This document shows, one piece after another, positions 1-5,139 of a stretch of DNA of 5,989 nt (positions are counted from its first letter, which is position 1; each line of letters starts with the position of its first letter). The DNA is from Anaerolineaceae bacterium (lineage in GTDB: Bacteria; Chloroflexota; Anaerolineae; Anaerolineales; Anaerolineaceae), in the NCBI GenBank assembly GCA_014860845.1, contig JACZIY010000472.1, positions 1 through 5,989 of the forward strand. The letters run 5' to 3'. The translations under genes and the position numbers were made by a program. Below the pieces are notes generated by a model that worked only from the letters and a program-made list of their open reading frames with translations, ran no database searches and was not told the origin of the DNA.

Positions 1-1710
1 TTCATGATTGGCGGTCGGATCGGATTCATCTTCCCAGACTACAATATGCTGGGTATCACTTCTCCGGGCTTTTGCTAGAGCCTGATCTGCTCGTTGGATT
101 AAGACGTCCACTGGAAGGTCTTTGATAAATTCCACCAATCCAGCATGGAAAGTGAGCGTAAATTTTTCACCAGCCACCTCAAAATCGGCGGTAGCAAAAT
201 GCATACAGATGCGGTTGGCGACAATACAGGCATTTTCCAGACTGGTTTCTGGAAGAAGCATTATGAAGGCATCACCTCCATAACGGCCAATCACATCCAC
301 GACTCGTAATAGATCTTTGAGACGCCGGGCAACCCATTGCAACACCTGATCGCCCATCACATAACCAAAATGCTCGTTCACCTGACTGAAATGATCAATA
401 TCAATAATCAGCAGGGAGAGTGGGTGTGGATACCGGTTGACTCGTTGAATTTCCTGTTCTGCAAGATCATAGAAGTAACGCAGGGTATTGACAGCAGTCG
501 TCACATCCAGGTTGAGAGCACGGCGGTATTTTTCCTCACTCTGACGCAAAGCTTCCTCCACCCATTTACGTTCAGCTATTTCCTTTTCGATCTGTTCATT
601 CTTGTTCTGGATGATACGAGCTTCTTTTTGCAAGGCGTCCGTGCGGATAATCGTTTCAAGGGTCATGTATTTCAGATCGTTCTTCTCACGTTTGATGCGC
701 TGCTCAATCTGGTAAAAACTCTGAAAATGCTCATATGCCTTGCGGTAATCGCTCAGTTCGGCATAGACCTGTGCCAGTTTCCGATCGGCACGCAAGCAAC
801 CTTCTTCGTAGTGGTTGGTCTGAGCACGAGCATTTGCGCTGAGCAGACGTTTGACAGCTGCTTCCAGTTCTCCCCTGTAATGATCAACTTCGCTAAGCCA
901 GATGTTACAGGAGATCTCCTCTGACTGGTAACCCTGGTGTTCTGACAGTTGTCTGGCTTGTTCAAAGTGCTCTCTGGCAGCATCCAGATTGCCCTTGCGT
1001 AGCTCATTCTGGCCTTTTTGGCAAAGATTATCAATTCGTACCGGTAACACACGCATATCCTCTGCCAATTCGATGGAACGTTGCAAATACTGATCAAAGA
1101 CCTCAAAATCTCCGAGCATTTTATATGCTGCTGCCAGGTAATTGTAAACATAACTGAGTTGTACGGATAAATCACGACTCTGAAATAGAGAGAGAGCTTT
1201 TTTAAGTTCGGTAATGGCTGGTTCAATTTCTCCACTGGCCAGATAGGTTTGCCCAATGGTCATGGTTATTTCACCCAACAGGCGTGGATTGGGGAGATGG
1301 CGTGCCAATTCCAATGCTTTAAGGAGAGAAGTCATCGATTTATTGTATTCATTCAAGTGAACGTAAATCATCCCCAACAACCGCAAGATGGACGCCTGGC
1401 TGAGACTGTGTCGCAACTCATTATAGATGTTGAGTGCTTCTTTTGCCTGAGCAAGCGCTAACATCGTATCACCCTGTTCAAGATGGAAATATGACATATT
1501 GCAAAGCGCATCCGCAACACCTTTGGGATAAGGATCGTGGCGAAATTCGGCTGATGTGGCAAGCTGATACGCCCGCTTACAGAGGTCAAGTCCCTCTGCC
1601 GGTGCAAGACTGATCATATCCTGTGCAGCCGCATTAAGCGAATCAATTCGCTGGATAATTTCAGATTCCTGAACCAATCCTGGTCTCGCGGGGTTGTAGA
1701 AAATATTCAT
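1..1710 (-). CDS. TPR-repeat protein with C-terminal degenerate GGDEF domain (3' end cut by window edge)
   Basis: One uninterrupted frame gives 570 residues with no stop before the left edge, so the C-terminus is missing. Residues about 66-340 are helical pairs typical of tetratricopeptide repeats (for example the stretches with GEIEPAITELKKAL at 160-173 and GNLDAAREHFEQA at 240-252). Residues about 335-397 are a charged coiled coil resembling signalling-helix linkers, and 398-560 form a GGDEF domain. No signal peptide or membrane segment is visible, so it should be cytoplasmic. The inhibitory-site motif RVVD (469-472) sits exactly five residues before the signature, as in diguanylate cyclases, but the signature is GGDAF (478-482) rather than GGDEF. 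Other active-site positions are also changed: FS for FK, NE for ND, GY for GH. In the family GGDEF proteins make c-di-GMP; I infer this one is catalytically weak or dead and may sense c-di-GMP. The ATG at 1710 is chosen because a TAA lies upstream in frame with no other ATG between; its ribosome site (GATGGG) is poor. Confidence 0.9.
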   Translation of the reverse strand, partial: MNIFYNPARPGLVQESEIIQRIDSLNAAAQDMISLAPAEGLDLCKRAYQLATSAEFRHDPYPKGVADALCNMSYFHLEQGDTMLALAQAKEALNIYNELRHSLSQASILRLLGMIYVHLNEYNKSMTSLLKALELARHLPNPRLLGEITMTIGQTYLASGEIEPAITELKKALSLFQSRDLSVQLSYVYNYLAAAYKMLGDFEVFDQYLQRSIELAEDMRVLPVRIDNLCQKGQNELRKGNLDAAREHFEQARQLSEHQGYQSEEISCNIWLSEVDHYRGELEAAVKRLLSANARAQTNHYEEGCLRADRKLAQVYAELSDYRKAYEHFQSFYQIEQRIKREKNDLKYMTLETIIRTDALQKEARIIQNKNEQIEKEIAERKWVEEALRQSEEKYRRALNLDVTTAVNTLRYFYDLAEQEIQRVNRYPHPLSLLIIDIDHFSQVNEHFGYVMGDQVLQWVARRLKDLLRVVDVIGRYGGDAFIMLLPETSLENACIVANRICMHFATADFEVAGEKFTLTFHAGLVEFIKDLPVDVLIQRADQALAKARRSDTQHIVVWEDESDPTANHE

Positions 1711-1846
1711 CGGCTGGTACCCATCTTTTAGTAAATTTGGCAGTCCCCTACAGGCTGCAGTTTATATGTTGCAACCTTTGTACCAAATATCTCGAAGCGT
1801 CTACGCCAATATGGTCTTTTTGTCACAAGTATGTTAAAAATAGGTT
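1711..1846. promoter_or_regulatory. Divergent intergenic region, promoters not resolved
   Basis: The 136 bp between the leftward TPR-GGDEF gene and rightward pgl must carry both promoters. The clearest leftward box is TATAAA (minus strand, in the stretch around 1760-1768) without a convincing -35. For pgl there is a TTGTCA near 1820 and A/T-rich sequence ending AAATAGGTT just before the ATG, but no well-spaced pair. pgl has only a short AGG as ribosome site, so a very short or absent leader is possible. No terminator hairpin or operator-like palindrome stood out. Confidence 0.35.
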
Positions 1847-2590
1847 ATGAATAAGCAACACGATATTCGCATCTACCCCAACCTCTCCACGCTGGAAGAC
1901 GCGGTTGCAAAGCATTTTCTGCTGGCAACCAATCAGGCAGTGCAGCAACGTGGCCAGGCTTTGATCGCCTTATCCGGTGGCAGTACCCCGTTGGGACTGT
2001 TTCACCTGTTGGGAAGTGATGCTTATCGTGCAACAATCCCCTGGACGCAGATCCACTTCTTCTGGGTGGACGAGCGTTGTGTTCCACCGCAGGACAAAGA
2101 AAGCAATTACGGGCAGTTCAAACGCAACGTGCTCGAGCCACTAAAGATTTCCTCACAACAGGCACATCCTATTGATGGTAATCTGTCAGCGCAAGAAGCT
2201 GCCCACAATTACGCAGAAATTCTGCGCACCTGGGCAGAGAAAGGACATGAACTTCCCCGCTTTGACTGGGTGCTGCTGGGAATGGGCAGGGATGGACATA
2301 CCGCTTCGTTATTTCCGGGGCAATCAACTGCTTTGACAGAAGAGCAGGCAGTAATTGCGGTTACTGCACAGTACGACCAGAGACCTTCTAATCGTGTGAC
2401 CCTGACTCCGCAGATTCTGAACCTGGCAAGGCAAGTGGTTTTTATGGTAAGTGGTTCACAGAAAGCAGATCGCCTCCAGGAAGTACTGCAGGGAATTCAT
2501 GATCCCCTGCGCCTACCTGTCCATCGAATTCAACCCGTGGATGGTCGTTTGGTGTGGATGCTGGACGAAGCCGCAGCCAGTAAATTGTAA
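1847..2590 (+). CDS. pgl: 6-phosphogluconolactonase (DevB/SOL family)
   Basis: The enzyme hydrolyses 6-phospho-D-glucono-1,5-lactone to 6-phosphogluconate, step two of the oxidative pentose phosphate pathway, in the cytosol. The 247-residue length is normal for the bacterial DevB type. Family signatures in order: ALSGGSTP (41-48, phosphate-binding loop), HFFWVDERCVP (70-80), the hallmark LGMGRDGHTASLFPG (144-158, containing the catalytic-site His151), RVTLTP (183-188), VSGSQKA (201-207) and a C-terminal WMLDEAAA (237-244). The glucosamine-6-phosphate deaminase relatives share the fold but lack this set of motifs. The ATG at 1847 places the first beta strand (IRIYP) and helix normally, and the upstream SD is weak (TAGG). 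Neither zwf nor gnd, frequent partners, lies beside it; it appears to be a single-gene unit. Its TAA (2588-2590) directly abuts the arfB stop on the other strand. Confidence 0.95.
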   Translation: MNKQHDIRIYPNLSTLEDAVAKHFLLATNQAVQQRGQALIALSGGSTPLGLFHLLGSDAYRATIPWTQIHFFWVDERCVPPQDKESNYGQFKRNVLEPLKISSQQAHPIDGNLSAQEAAHNYAEILRTWAEKGHELPRFDWVLLGMGRDGHTASLFPGQSTALTEEQAVIAVTAQYDQRPSNRVTLTPQILNLARQVVFMVSGSQKADRLQEVLQGIHDPLRLPVHRIQPVDGRLVWMLDEAAASKL

Positions 2591-3013
2591 TTATTCCCAA
2601 TCTGCGGGATTGTAACGTCTGAGCCGCTTGATCTCACCCTGTTTTTTCTTAGCACCCAATCGTGCTGCCCTTGCGCTTACACTGGGGTGGGTCGCTTTGC
2701 GAGGTTTTGGTTTTTCAGTAGCCTGATGGATGATCTCTACCAGACGCTCCTGAGCATCGTAGCGATTCTGCTCCTGGGTGCGGTATTGCCTGGCATGGAT
2801 GAGTAGTATGCCATCTTTGTTGATTCGCCCAGCAGCAATTTTAAACAAACGTTCCTTTACCTCACCGGGCAACATCGATGCGATTACATTAAAACGTAAT
2901 TGAACAGCTGTGGAGACCTTATTGACATTCTGTCCCCCGGGACCAGCCGCACGCACAAAATCAAAATCCAGCTCAGCTTCATTAATGGAAATGGTGGGTG
3001 TTATTTCGATCAT
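2591..3013 (-). CDS. arfB: Peptidyl-tRNA hydrolase ArfB (YaeJ), ribosome rescue factor
   Basis: ArfB enters ribosomes stalled on mRNAs lacking a stop codon and hydrolyses the peptidyl-tRNA, acting as a backup to tmRNA. The 140 residues match the usual length of about 140. The catalytic GGQ lies at 26-28 inside RAAGPGGQNVNKVSTAV, the class I release-factor domain 3 signature. The C-terminal tail (about 101-134) is strongly basic, with KPKPRK, RAARLGAKKK and IKRLRR; in this family that tail threads the empty mRNA channel. There is no codon-recognition domain, which separates it from RF1/RF2. The ATG at 3013 is the natural start, but no Shine-Dalgarno precedes it (GACGGT then ATG). Instead a TATAAT lies six bases upstream, implying leaderless translation. 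It is convergent with pgl with no spacer. Confidence 0.95.
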   Translation of the reverse strand: MIEITPTISINEAELDFDFVRAAGPGGQNVNKVSTAVQLRFNVIASMLPGEVKERLFKIAAGRINKDGILLIHARQYRTQEQNRYDAQERLVEIIHQATEKPKPRKATHPSVSARAARLGAKKKQGEIKRLRRYNPADWE

Positions 3014-3019
3014 ACCGTC

Positions 3020-3025
3020 ATTATA
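3020..3025 (-). promoter_or_regulatory. Perfect -10 box for a probably leaderless arfB mRNA
   Basis: On the minus strand TATAAT is followed by GACGGT and then the arfB ATG. With the usual distance of about seven bases from -10 to +1, transcription would begin at or within a base of the A of the ATG. No good -35 is present (CGTTCT at 17-bp spacing) and there is no extended -10, so the promoter may be weak or depend on a factor. The placement, together with the lack of any SD, is the evidence; it is not proof of the start site. Confidence 0.6.
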
Positions 3026-3095
3026 CCGTAGGGACGTACCCCAGAACGTACCCTTTGGGTATTGTGGCCGCCCCAGGTACCCTTGCGGTCACACC
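3023..3095. repeat. Decayed G/C-rich palindromic intergenic repeat
   Basis: This stretch is much richer in G+C than its surroundings and is full of short inverted and direct motifs. ACGTACCC occurs at 3034-3041 and 3046-3053. GTACCC TTT GGGTAT (3048-3061) can form a small hairpin. GGGTA (3057-3061) can pair alternatively with TACCC (3078-3082). ACCCTTGCGGT closes the block. ATACCGT is also repeated at 3012-3018 and 3023-3029. The layout resembles dispersed palindromic repeats I remember from Anaerolineae intergenic regions; that family link is from memory and unverified. No coding function. Confidence 0.4.
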
Positions 3096-3153
3096 ATCCT
3101 TGACCATAACCGAAAACATGATATCAATTACTCCGCACATTCTTGTGATGTTG

Positions 3154-3159
3154 TACAAT
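3154..3159 (+). promoter_or_regulatory. Possible -10 box for the 114-residue orphan gene
   Basis: TACAAT lies about 55 bases before the ATG at 3214 and would give a leader of roughly 48 bases. No -35 is found at 16-18 bp spacing. An alternative pair is TTGACC (3100-3105) with TATCAA (3122-3127) at 16 bp. The assignment is tentative. Confidence 0.35.
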
Positions 3160-3202
3160 AAGAGATGAATAAAAATGAAAAAGGCAATTCATATTGCTGC
3201 CT

Positions 3203-3208
3203 AGGAGG
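3203..3208 (+). promoter_or_regulatory. Consensus Shine-Dalgarno of the 114-residue gene
   Basis: AGGAGG is followed by five bases (AATAT) and the ATG at 3214. This decides the start and shows that the plus strand is the coding one here. A short GCAAT-TCAT-ATTGC hairpin (3184-3197) lies just upstream and leaves the site exposed. Confidence 0.85.
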
Positions 3209-3213
3209 AATAT

Positions 3214-3558
3214 ATGATCGTAACAGCCTGGAATAATGGTGCTCATAGCCGCAATGGATCCGGCTATGGTTTTAAAGTATCGGTTACAGATCGAGATTTG
3301 GATTTCAAACCCGAGTGGGATGTGATTACACTGGAGTTGGAGGGCGAAGAACCCTTCGAAGTCAATATTAACAAAGAGCTCTTCTGGAGTGATGCCTGCC
3401 GCGAGCTGATCAGCCCGGAAATTGGCAAGTGGTTGCGAAAACAGGGCATGGCTCCCTGGCCAAAAGGCAATCCCCCTCGATTTGCGATTGATCCGCTGGA
3501 AGAAAACCGATTCAGCGTTTCGAAACCGCAGAAACAATCCGGCAAGAAGCCATTCTAG
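3214..3558 (+). CDS. Conserved-looking hypothetical protein, function unknown
   Basis: I cannot name this 114-residue family. It begins with AWNNGAHS (5-12) and SGYGFKVS (16-23), then TDRDLDFKPEWD, an acidic strand LELEGEEPFEVNINKELFW (40-58), a helix with CRELIS (62-67) and GKWLRKQG (71-78), and the distinctive APWPKGNPPRF (80-90). The last 20 or so residues are basic and low in complexity. The pattern of Trp, Gly, Asn and Pro clusters looks like a folded, conserved cytoplasmic domain; no signal peptide or membrane helix is present. Three aromatic-bearing motifs (AWNNG, ELFW, APWP) could line a ligand site, which is only a guess. Coding is supported by the consensus AGGAGG and a clean ATG. 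It is transcribed alone, toward the SGNH-like gene, and its TAG ends four bases from that gene's stop. Confidence 0.75.
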   Translation: MIVTAWNNGAHSRNGSGYGFKVSVTDRDLDFKPEWDVITLELEGEEPFEVNINKELFWSDACRELISPEIGKWLRKQGMAPWPKGNPPRFAIDPLEENRFSVSKPQKQSGKKPF

Positions 3559-3562
3559 GAAT

Positions 3563-4261
3563 CTATCTCACACTTTTCCACAACACATCCAACGTGCGCA
3601 ACGCAGTGAAACTACGTTCAGTCCAGGCCTCATAGCTGATATGAAATCCATCATCCCGATAAGGATCCAAACCCTGATTGGGTAAGTCTTGAGCTGCCCG
3701 CCAGAAGTTCCACAGCGGTAAGTTATATTCATACGCCAGTTTGACGGTGGTGTAATTAAGGGAATGATCCCCTTCCAGATTATCAGCTTTGGTTGCCAGG
3801 ATCGGAACAACCCCTTCTGCGATCAGATAATCAAGAATTTGACGCATGTAGTCTTCATAGCGTTCAGCGGTGCGTCCCAGCCACGATAATTCCAGGCTGA
3901 CGATGGCAAAACTGGGATTGTGGATCCGCACTTCACAGGCAATTGGGCCTTCATCCGGCTGGCAAAAATCCTGATCCGCCCAGGTGGGGTTGAGCACCGC
4001 AGCGGCATTAAAACCACCTTGAACAGCATAACCGTCCCGGTCGTAAGAGCCATTGAACCAATCGATAACCGGTTGCAGATTGGAATTCTCATCGCGCAGT
4101 TTGTACCAACCTGGCTTATCGAACAAACCCATGAAGGCTTCTTTGACATTATGGCAGTCTCCAATTTTGGAGAAATGACGTGTATCGTTACCCAGTTCAA
4201 TACCCCGCAAATAGATCTCATAGACCCGGGCAGTCGCTTCCGGAACAACCGGCCAGTTCAT
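3563..4261 (-). CDS. SGNH/GDSL-hydrolase-like domain (C-terminal part of a split lipoprotein)
   Basis: The 232 residues form an SGNH-like alpha/beta domain. Block I appears as KIGDCHN (32-38), with Cys36 where the family nucleophile Ser normally stands. The C-terminal Asp-x-x-His block is present as DGFH (204-207). Where the GxND oxyanion motif is expected (after SFAIVSL, about 117-123) the sequence is ELSWLGRTAERYEDY, so the Asn is not evident. VVPILATKADNLEGDH (151-166) and LPLWNFW (181-187) are typical of secreted members of the broad family. Substrate is unknown; many relatives are extracytoplasmic esterases or acetylhydrolases. The ATG at 4261 follows a TGA in the same frame with zero spacing and has no SD of its own. 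The true gene almost certainly began at 4471. If made from this ATG the product would lack an export signal. The TAG stop lies four bases from the convergent gene. Confidence 0.7.
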   Translation of the reverse strand: MNWPVVPEATARVYEIYLRGIELGNDTRHFSKIGDCHNVKEAFMGLFDKPGWYKLRDENSNLQPVIDWFNGSYDRDGYAVQGGFNAAAVLNPTWADQDFCQPDEGPIACEVRIHNPSFAIVSLELSWLGRTAERYEDYMRQILDYLIAEGVVPILATKADNLEGDHSLNYTTVKLAYEYNLPLWNFWRAAQDLPNQGLDPYRDDGFHISYEAWTERSFTALRTLDVLWKSVR

Positions 4262-4471
4262 TCAATCCTCAGGTGGCAGGCGTGGATCAGGAGTGGCACT
4301 CGGTGTGAAAGTCGGGGAGGGGACAGCGGTGTTGGGTTGCAGCGGTGTATGAGTGGGTATAAAGCGTGGTGTCGGAGTAACTTGTAGCTGGGCAGCAGAA
4401 ATGGGAGCTAACGGTGCACATCCAGCAGAAATGATCATGATGAGTATTGAAAGAGACCATAATGCTTTCAT
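4262..4471 (-). CDS. Lipoprotein signal peptide plus Thr/Pro tether (N-terminal part of the split gene)
   Basis: The 69 residues start MKALW, continue with a hydrophobic stretch (SLSILIMII) and end in the lipobox ISAGC, with the acceptor Cys at 18. After it comes a low-complexity region rich in Thr, Pro and Ser (VTPTP, THTP, SPTFTPSATP), a flexible wall-spanning tether common in Chloroflexota lipoproteins. The frame then meets TGA after LPPED and continues, in the same frame, into the SGNH-like domain. The ATG at 4471 is supported by AGAGGA seven or eight bases upstream and by a TATAAT further upstream. On its own this would be an anchored tether with no domain, hence the view that it is half of one gene. 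Confidence 0.65.
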   Translation of the reverse strand: MKALWSLSILIMIISAGCAPLAPISAAQLQVTPTPRFIPTHTPLQPNTAVPSPTFTPSATPDPRLPPED

Positions 4472-4474
4472 AAA

Positions 4475-4494
4475 AATGTCCTCTGTAGGACATT
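4475..4494 (-). promoter_or_regulatory. Perfect palindrome overlapping -10, start site and SD of the lipoprotein gene
   Basis: AATGTCCT at 4475-4482 is repeated inverted as AGGACATT at 4487-4494 around a four-base centre. It overlaps the -10 (TATAAT on the minus strand, 4492-4497), the predicted start near 4485, and the SD (AGAGGA, 4479-4484). Because transcription would begin inside it, a DNA operator is more likely than an RNA hairpin. The outer ATGT...ACAT halves recall PadR-type half-sites, here with a 10-bp spacer. Confidence 0.55.
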
Positions 4495-4561
4495 ATAATG
4501 GTAATAGTTGAGAGAAGAAAGTTGAAAGTTAAACTCTTGCGGTCTTACGTTTTACAGAGAA

Positions 4562-4589
4562 AAACCAGGTGGGGTAAGCCACCTGGTTT
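4562..4589 (-). terminator. Intrinsic terminator of the padR operon
   Basis: On the minus strand an 11-bp perfect stem (AAACCAGGTGG with CCACCTGGTTT) closes a six-base loop, and the T run extends to TTTTT then CTCT. It begins three bases after the TAA of the Arg/His-rich gene, so it ends that operon just before the lipoprotein promoter region. On the plus strand the hairpin is followed by TTCTGTT, which is much weaker. Confidence 0.85.
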
Positions 4590-4592
4590 CTG

Positions 4593-5009
4593 TTACTCAA
4601 ACTGTTTGCGCAGTTGATGATTAATTCTGTGTATGCGTTTTTTCAGCCGAAAGATACGCATCTCCAGCATCCATTTTTCGTGCATCAAATCACGGGGGGA
4701 TATGAAGGGTTCTGGATGCATGAAGAACCGGTATCGATTCTGTTCACCCATATCCCTGTCTGGCTGCGATGCACCCTGTGCTGGTCTTACTCTGTGTCGA
4801 AAACCTCGCCCAGGTATAAACTCCTCTGGGTGCATTGGATGGCGATGTCCTCTGTGGTGAGAACCTTCTCGAGGAATGAGTTCCTCAACTGTGTCCATGC
4901 TGTGTTGGTGTCGTCTTTCCCGGTGGGAAAATTCCTCACGGCTGCATGCTTCTGTTCGTTCCCGTAAATTACGGTTATGTATTCTATTTTTTGATCTTTC
5001 CATTCTCAA
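4593..5009 (-). CDS. Arg/His-rich repeat protein, function unknown
   Basis: The 138 residues are unrecognised and strikingly biased: 26 Arg, 14 His and 9 Met, with no signal peptide or membrane segment. A short motif recurs with variation: EEFSHRERRH (25-34), EELIPREGSHH (42-52), EEFIPGRGFRH (62-72) and EPFISPRDLMH (100-110). Two copies share the lead-in MHPE (59-62 and 97-100). Residues about 108-137 form a basic amphipathic helix or coiled coil (EKWMLEMRIFRLKKRIHRI). His and Met clusters could bind metal and the Arg excess could bind nucleic acid or an acidic partner; both are guesses. The start is TTG at 5009, eight bases after AGGA; the ATG two codons later (5003) is an alternative at a poorer spacing. 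It overlaps the 43-residue gene by 26 bases, suggesting translational coupling. A terminator follows its stop at once, which supports it being a real final gene of the operon. Confidence 0.6.
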   Translation of the reverse strand: MRMERSKNRIHNRNLRERTEACSREEFSHRERRHQHSMDTVEELIPREGSHHRGHRHPMHPEEFIPGRGFRHRVRPAQGASQPDRDMGEQNRYRFFMHPEPFISPRDLMHEKWMLEMRIFRLKKRIHRINHQLRKQFE

Positions 5010-5115
5010 TTTCTTTTTCCTTTATTACTAACTTTCTCACGACCTGATCACCCTTTCGGGCATTGGTTTTGCTGGTAATATGGTCGTTCAAATTACCCAA
5101 TTCGATGGTCAACAT
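4984..5115 (-). CDS. Small 43-residue protein in the padR operon
   Basis: This ORF starts with ATG at 5115, preceded by a consensus AGGAGG (5123-5128) at seven-base spacing, the best ribosome site in the operon. It begins MLTIELGNLNDHITSKTN and ends in a lysine-rich tail (VIKEKEIENGKIKK), then TAG. It starts 24 bases after the padR stop and runs 26 bases into the next gene in another frame, so the three genes are tightly packed. The family is not recognised; no membrane segment, cysteine or metal motif is present. A run of six A precedes its stop, so a single-base indel or +1 slip there could join it to the downstream frame. It could be an independent small protein, a coupling leader, or the front part of a frameshifted longer gene. 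Confidence 0.6.
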   Translation of the reverse strand: MLTIELGNLNDHITSKTNARKGDQVVRKLVIKEKEIENGKIKK

Positions 5116-5139
5116 CGATGTCCCTCCTTATTCTGTTGA

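Larger units (their letters stand above)
3563..4471 (-). pseudogene. Full-length SGNH-like lipoprotein gene interrupted by one in-frame TGA
   Basis: Reading through the TGA at 4262-4264 gives a coherent 302-codon product: signal peptide with lipobox, Thr/Pro tether, then the SGNH-like domain, the standard architecture for a surface-anchored hydrolase. Nothing else is broken and there is no frameshift. The context is LPPED-stop-MNWPVVPEA. A Trp there (TGG to TGA) would fit an E-D-W type entry into the domain, but that is inference. Possible explanations are a recent nonsense mutation, an assembly or sequencing error, readthrough, or termination followed by restart at the abutting ATG. Confidence 0.55.

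Noticed and set aside
337..924. 195-codon plus-strand frame
   Set aside because: Antisense to the TPR-GGDEF gene; no family resemblance and no SD.
753..1256. 167-codon minus-strand frame inside the TPR region
   Set aside because: Lies in another frame of the well-supported TPR-GGDEF gene on the same strand; its translation is low in structure and has no SD.
1249..1461. 70-codon plus-strand frame
   Set aside because: Antisense shadow of the TPR repeats.
1845..2087. 80-codon minus-strand frame over the start of pgl
   Set aside because: pgl on the opposite strand carries all its family motifs.
2606..2624. Small hairpin near the pgl/arfB junction as a terminator
   Set aside because: Only a 5-bp stem and no T tract on either strand.
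2910..3161. 83-codon plus-strand frame overlapping arfB
   Set aside because: Antisense to the GGQ region of arfB and then runs into the repeat block.
3165..3236. 23-codon plus-strand frame overlapping the orphan start (possible leader peptide)
   Set aside because: No SD, very short, and no attenuator structure around it.
3124..3537. 137-codon and 93-codon minus-strand frames opposite the 114-residue gene
   Set aside because: The plus-strand frame has a consensus SD and a motif-rich product; the minus frames have neither.
4262..4264. Genome-wide TGA recoding or selenocysteine
   Set aside because: Hundreds of sense codons in the other genes contain no in-frame TGA, and no SECIS-like hairpin is evident after the TGA.
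4614..4967. Plus-strand frames of 117 and 75 codons opposite the Arg/His-rich gene
   Set aside because: Cysteine- and tryptophan-rich shadows without SD; the minus-strand gene fits an operon with promoter and terminator. Some doubt remains because that gene is itself unusual in composition.
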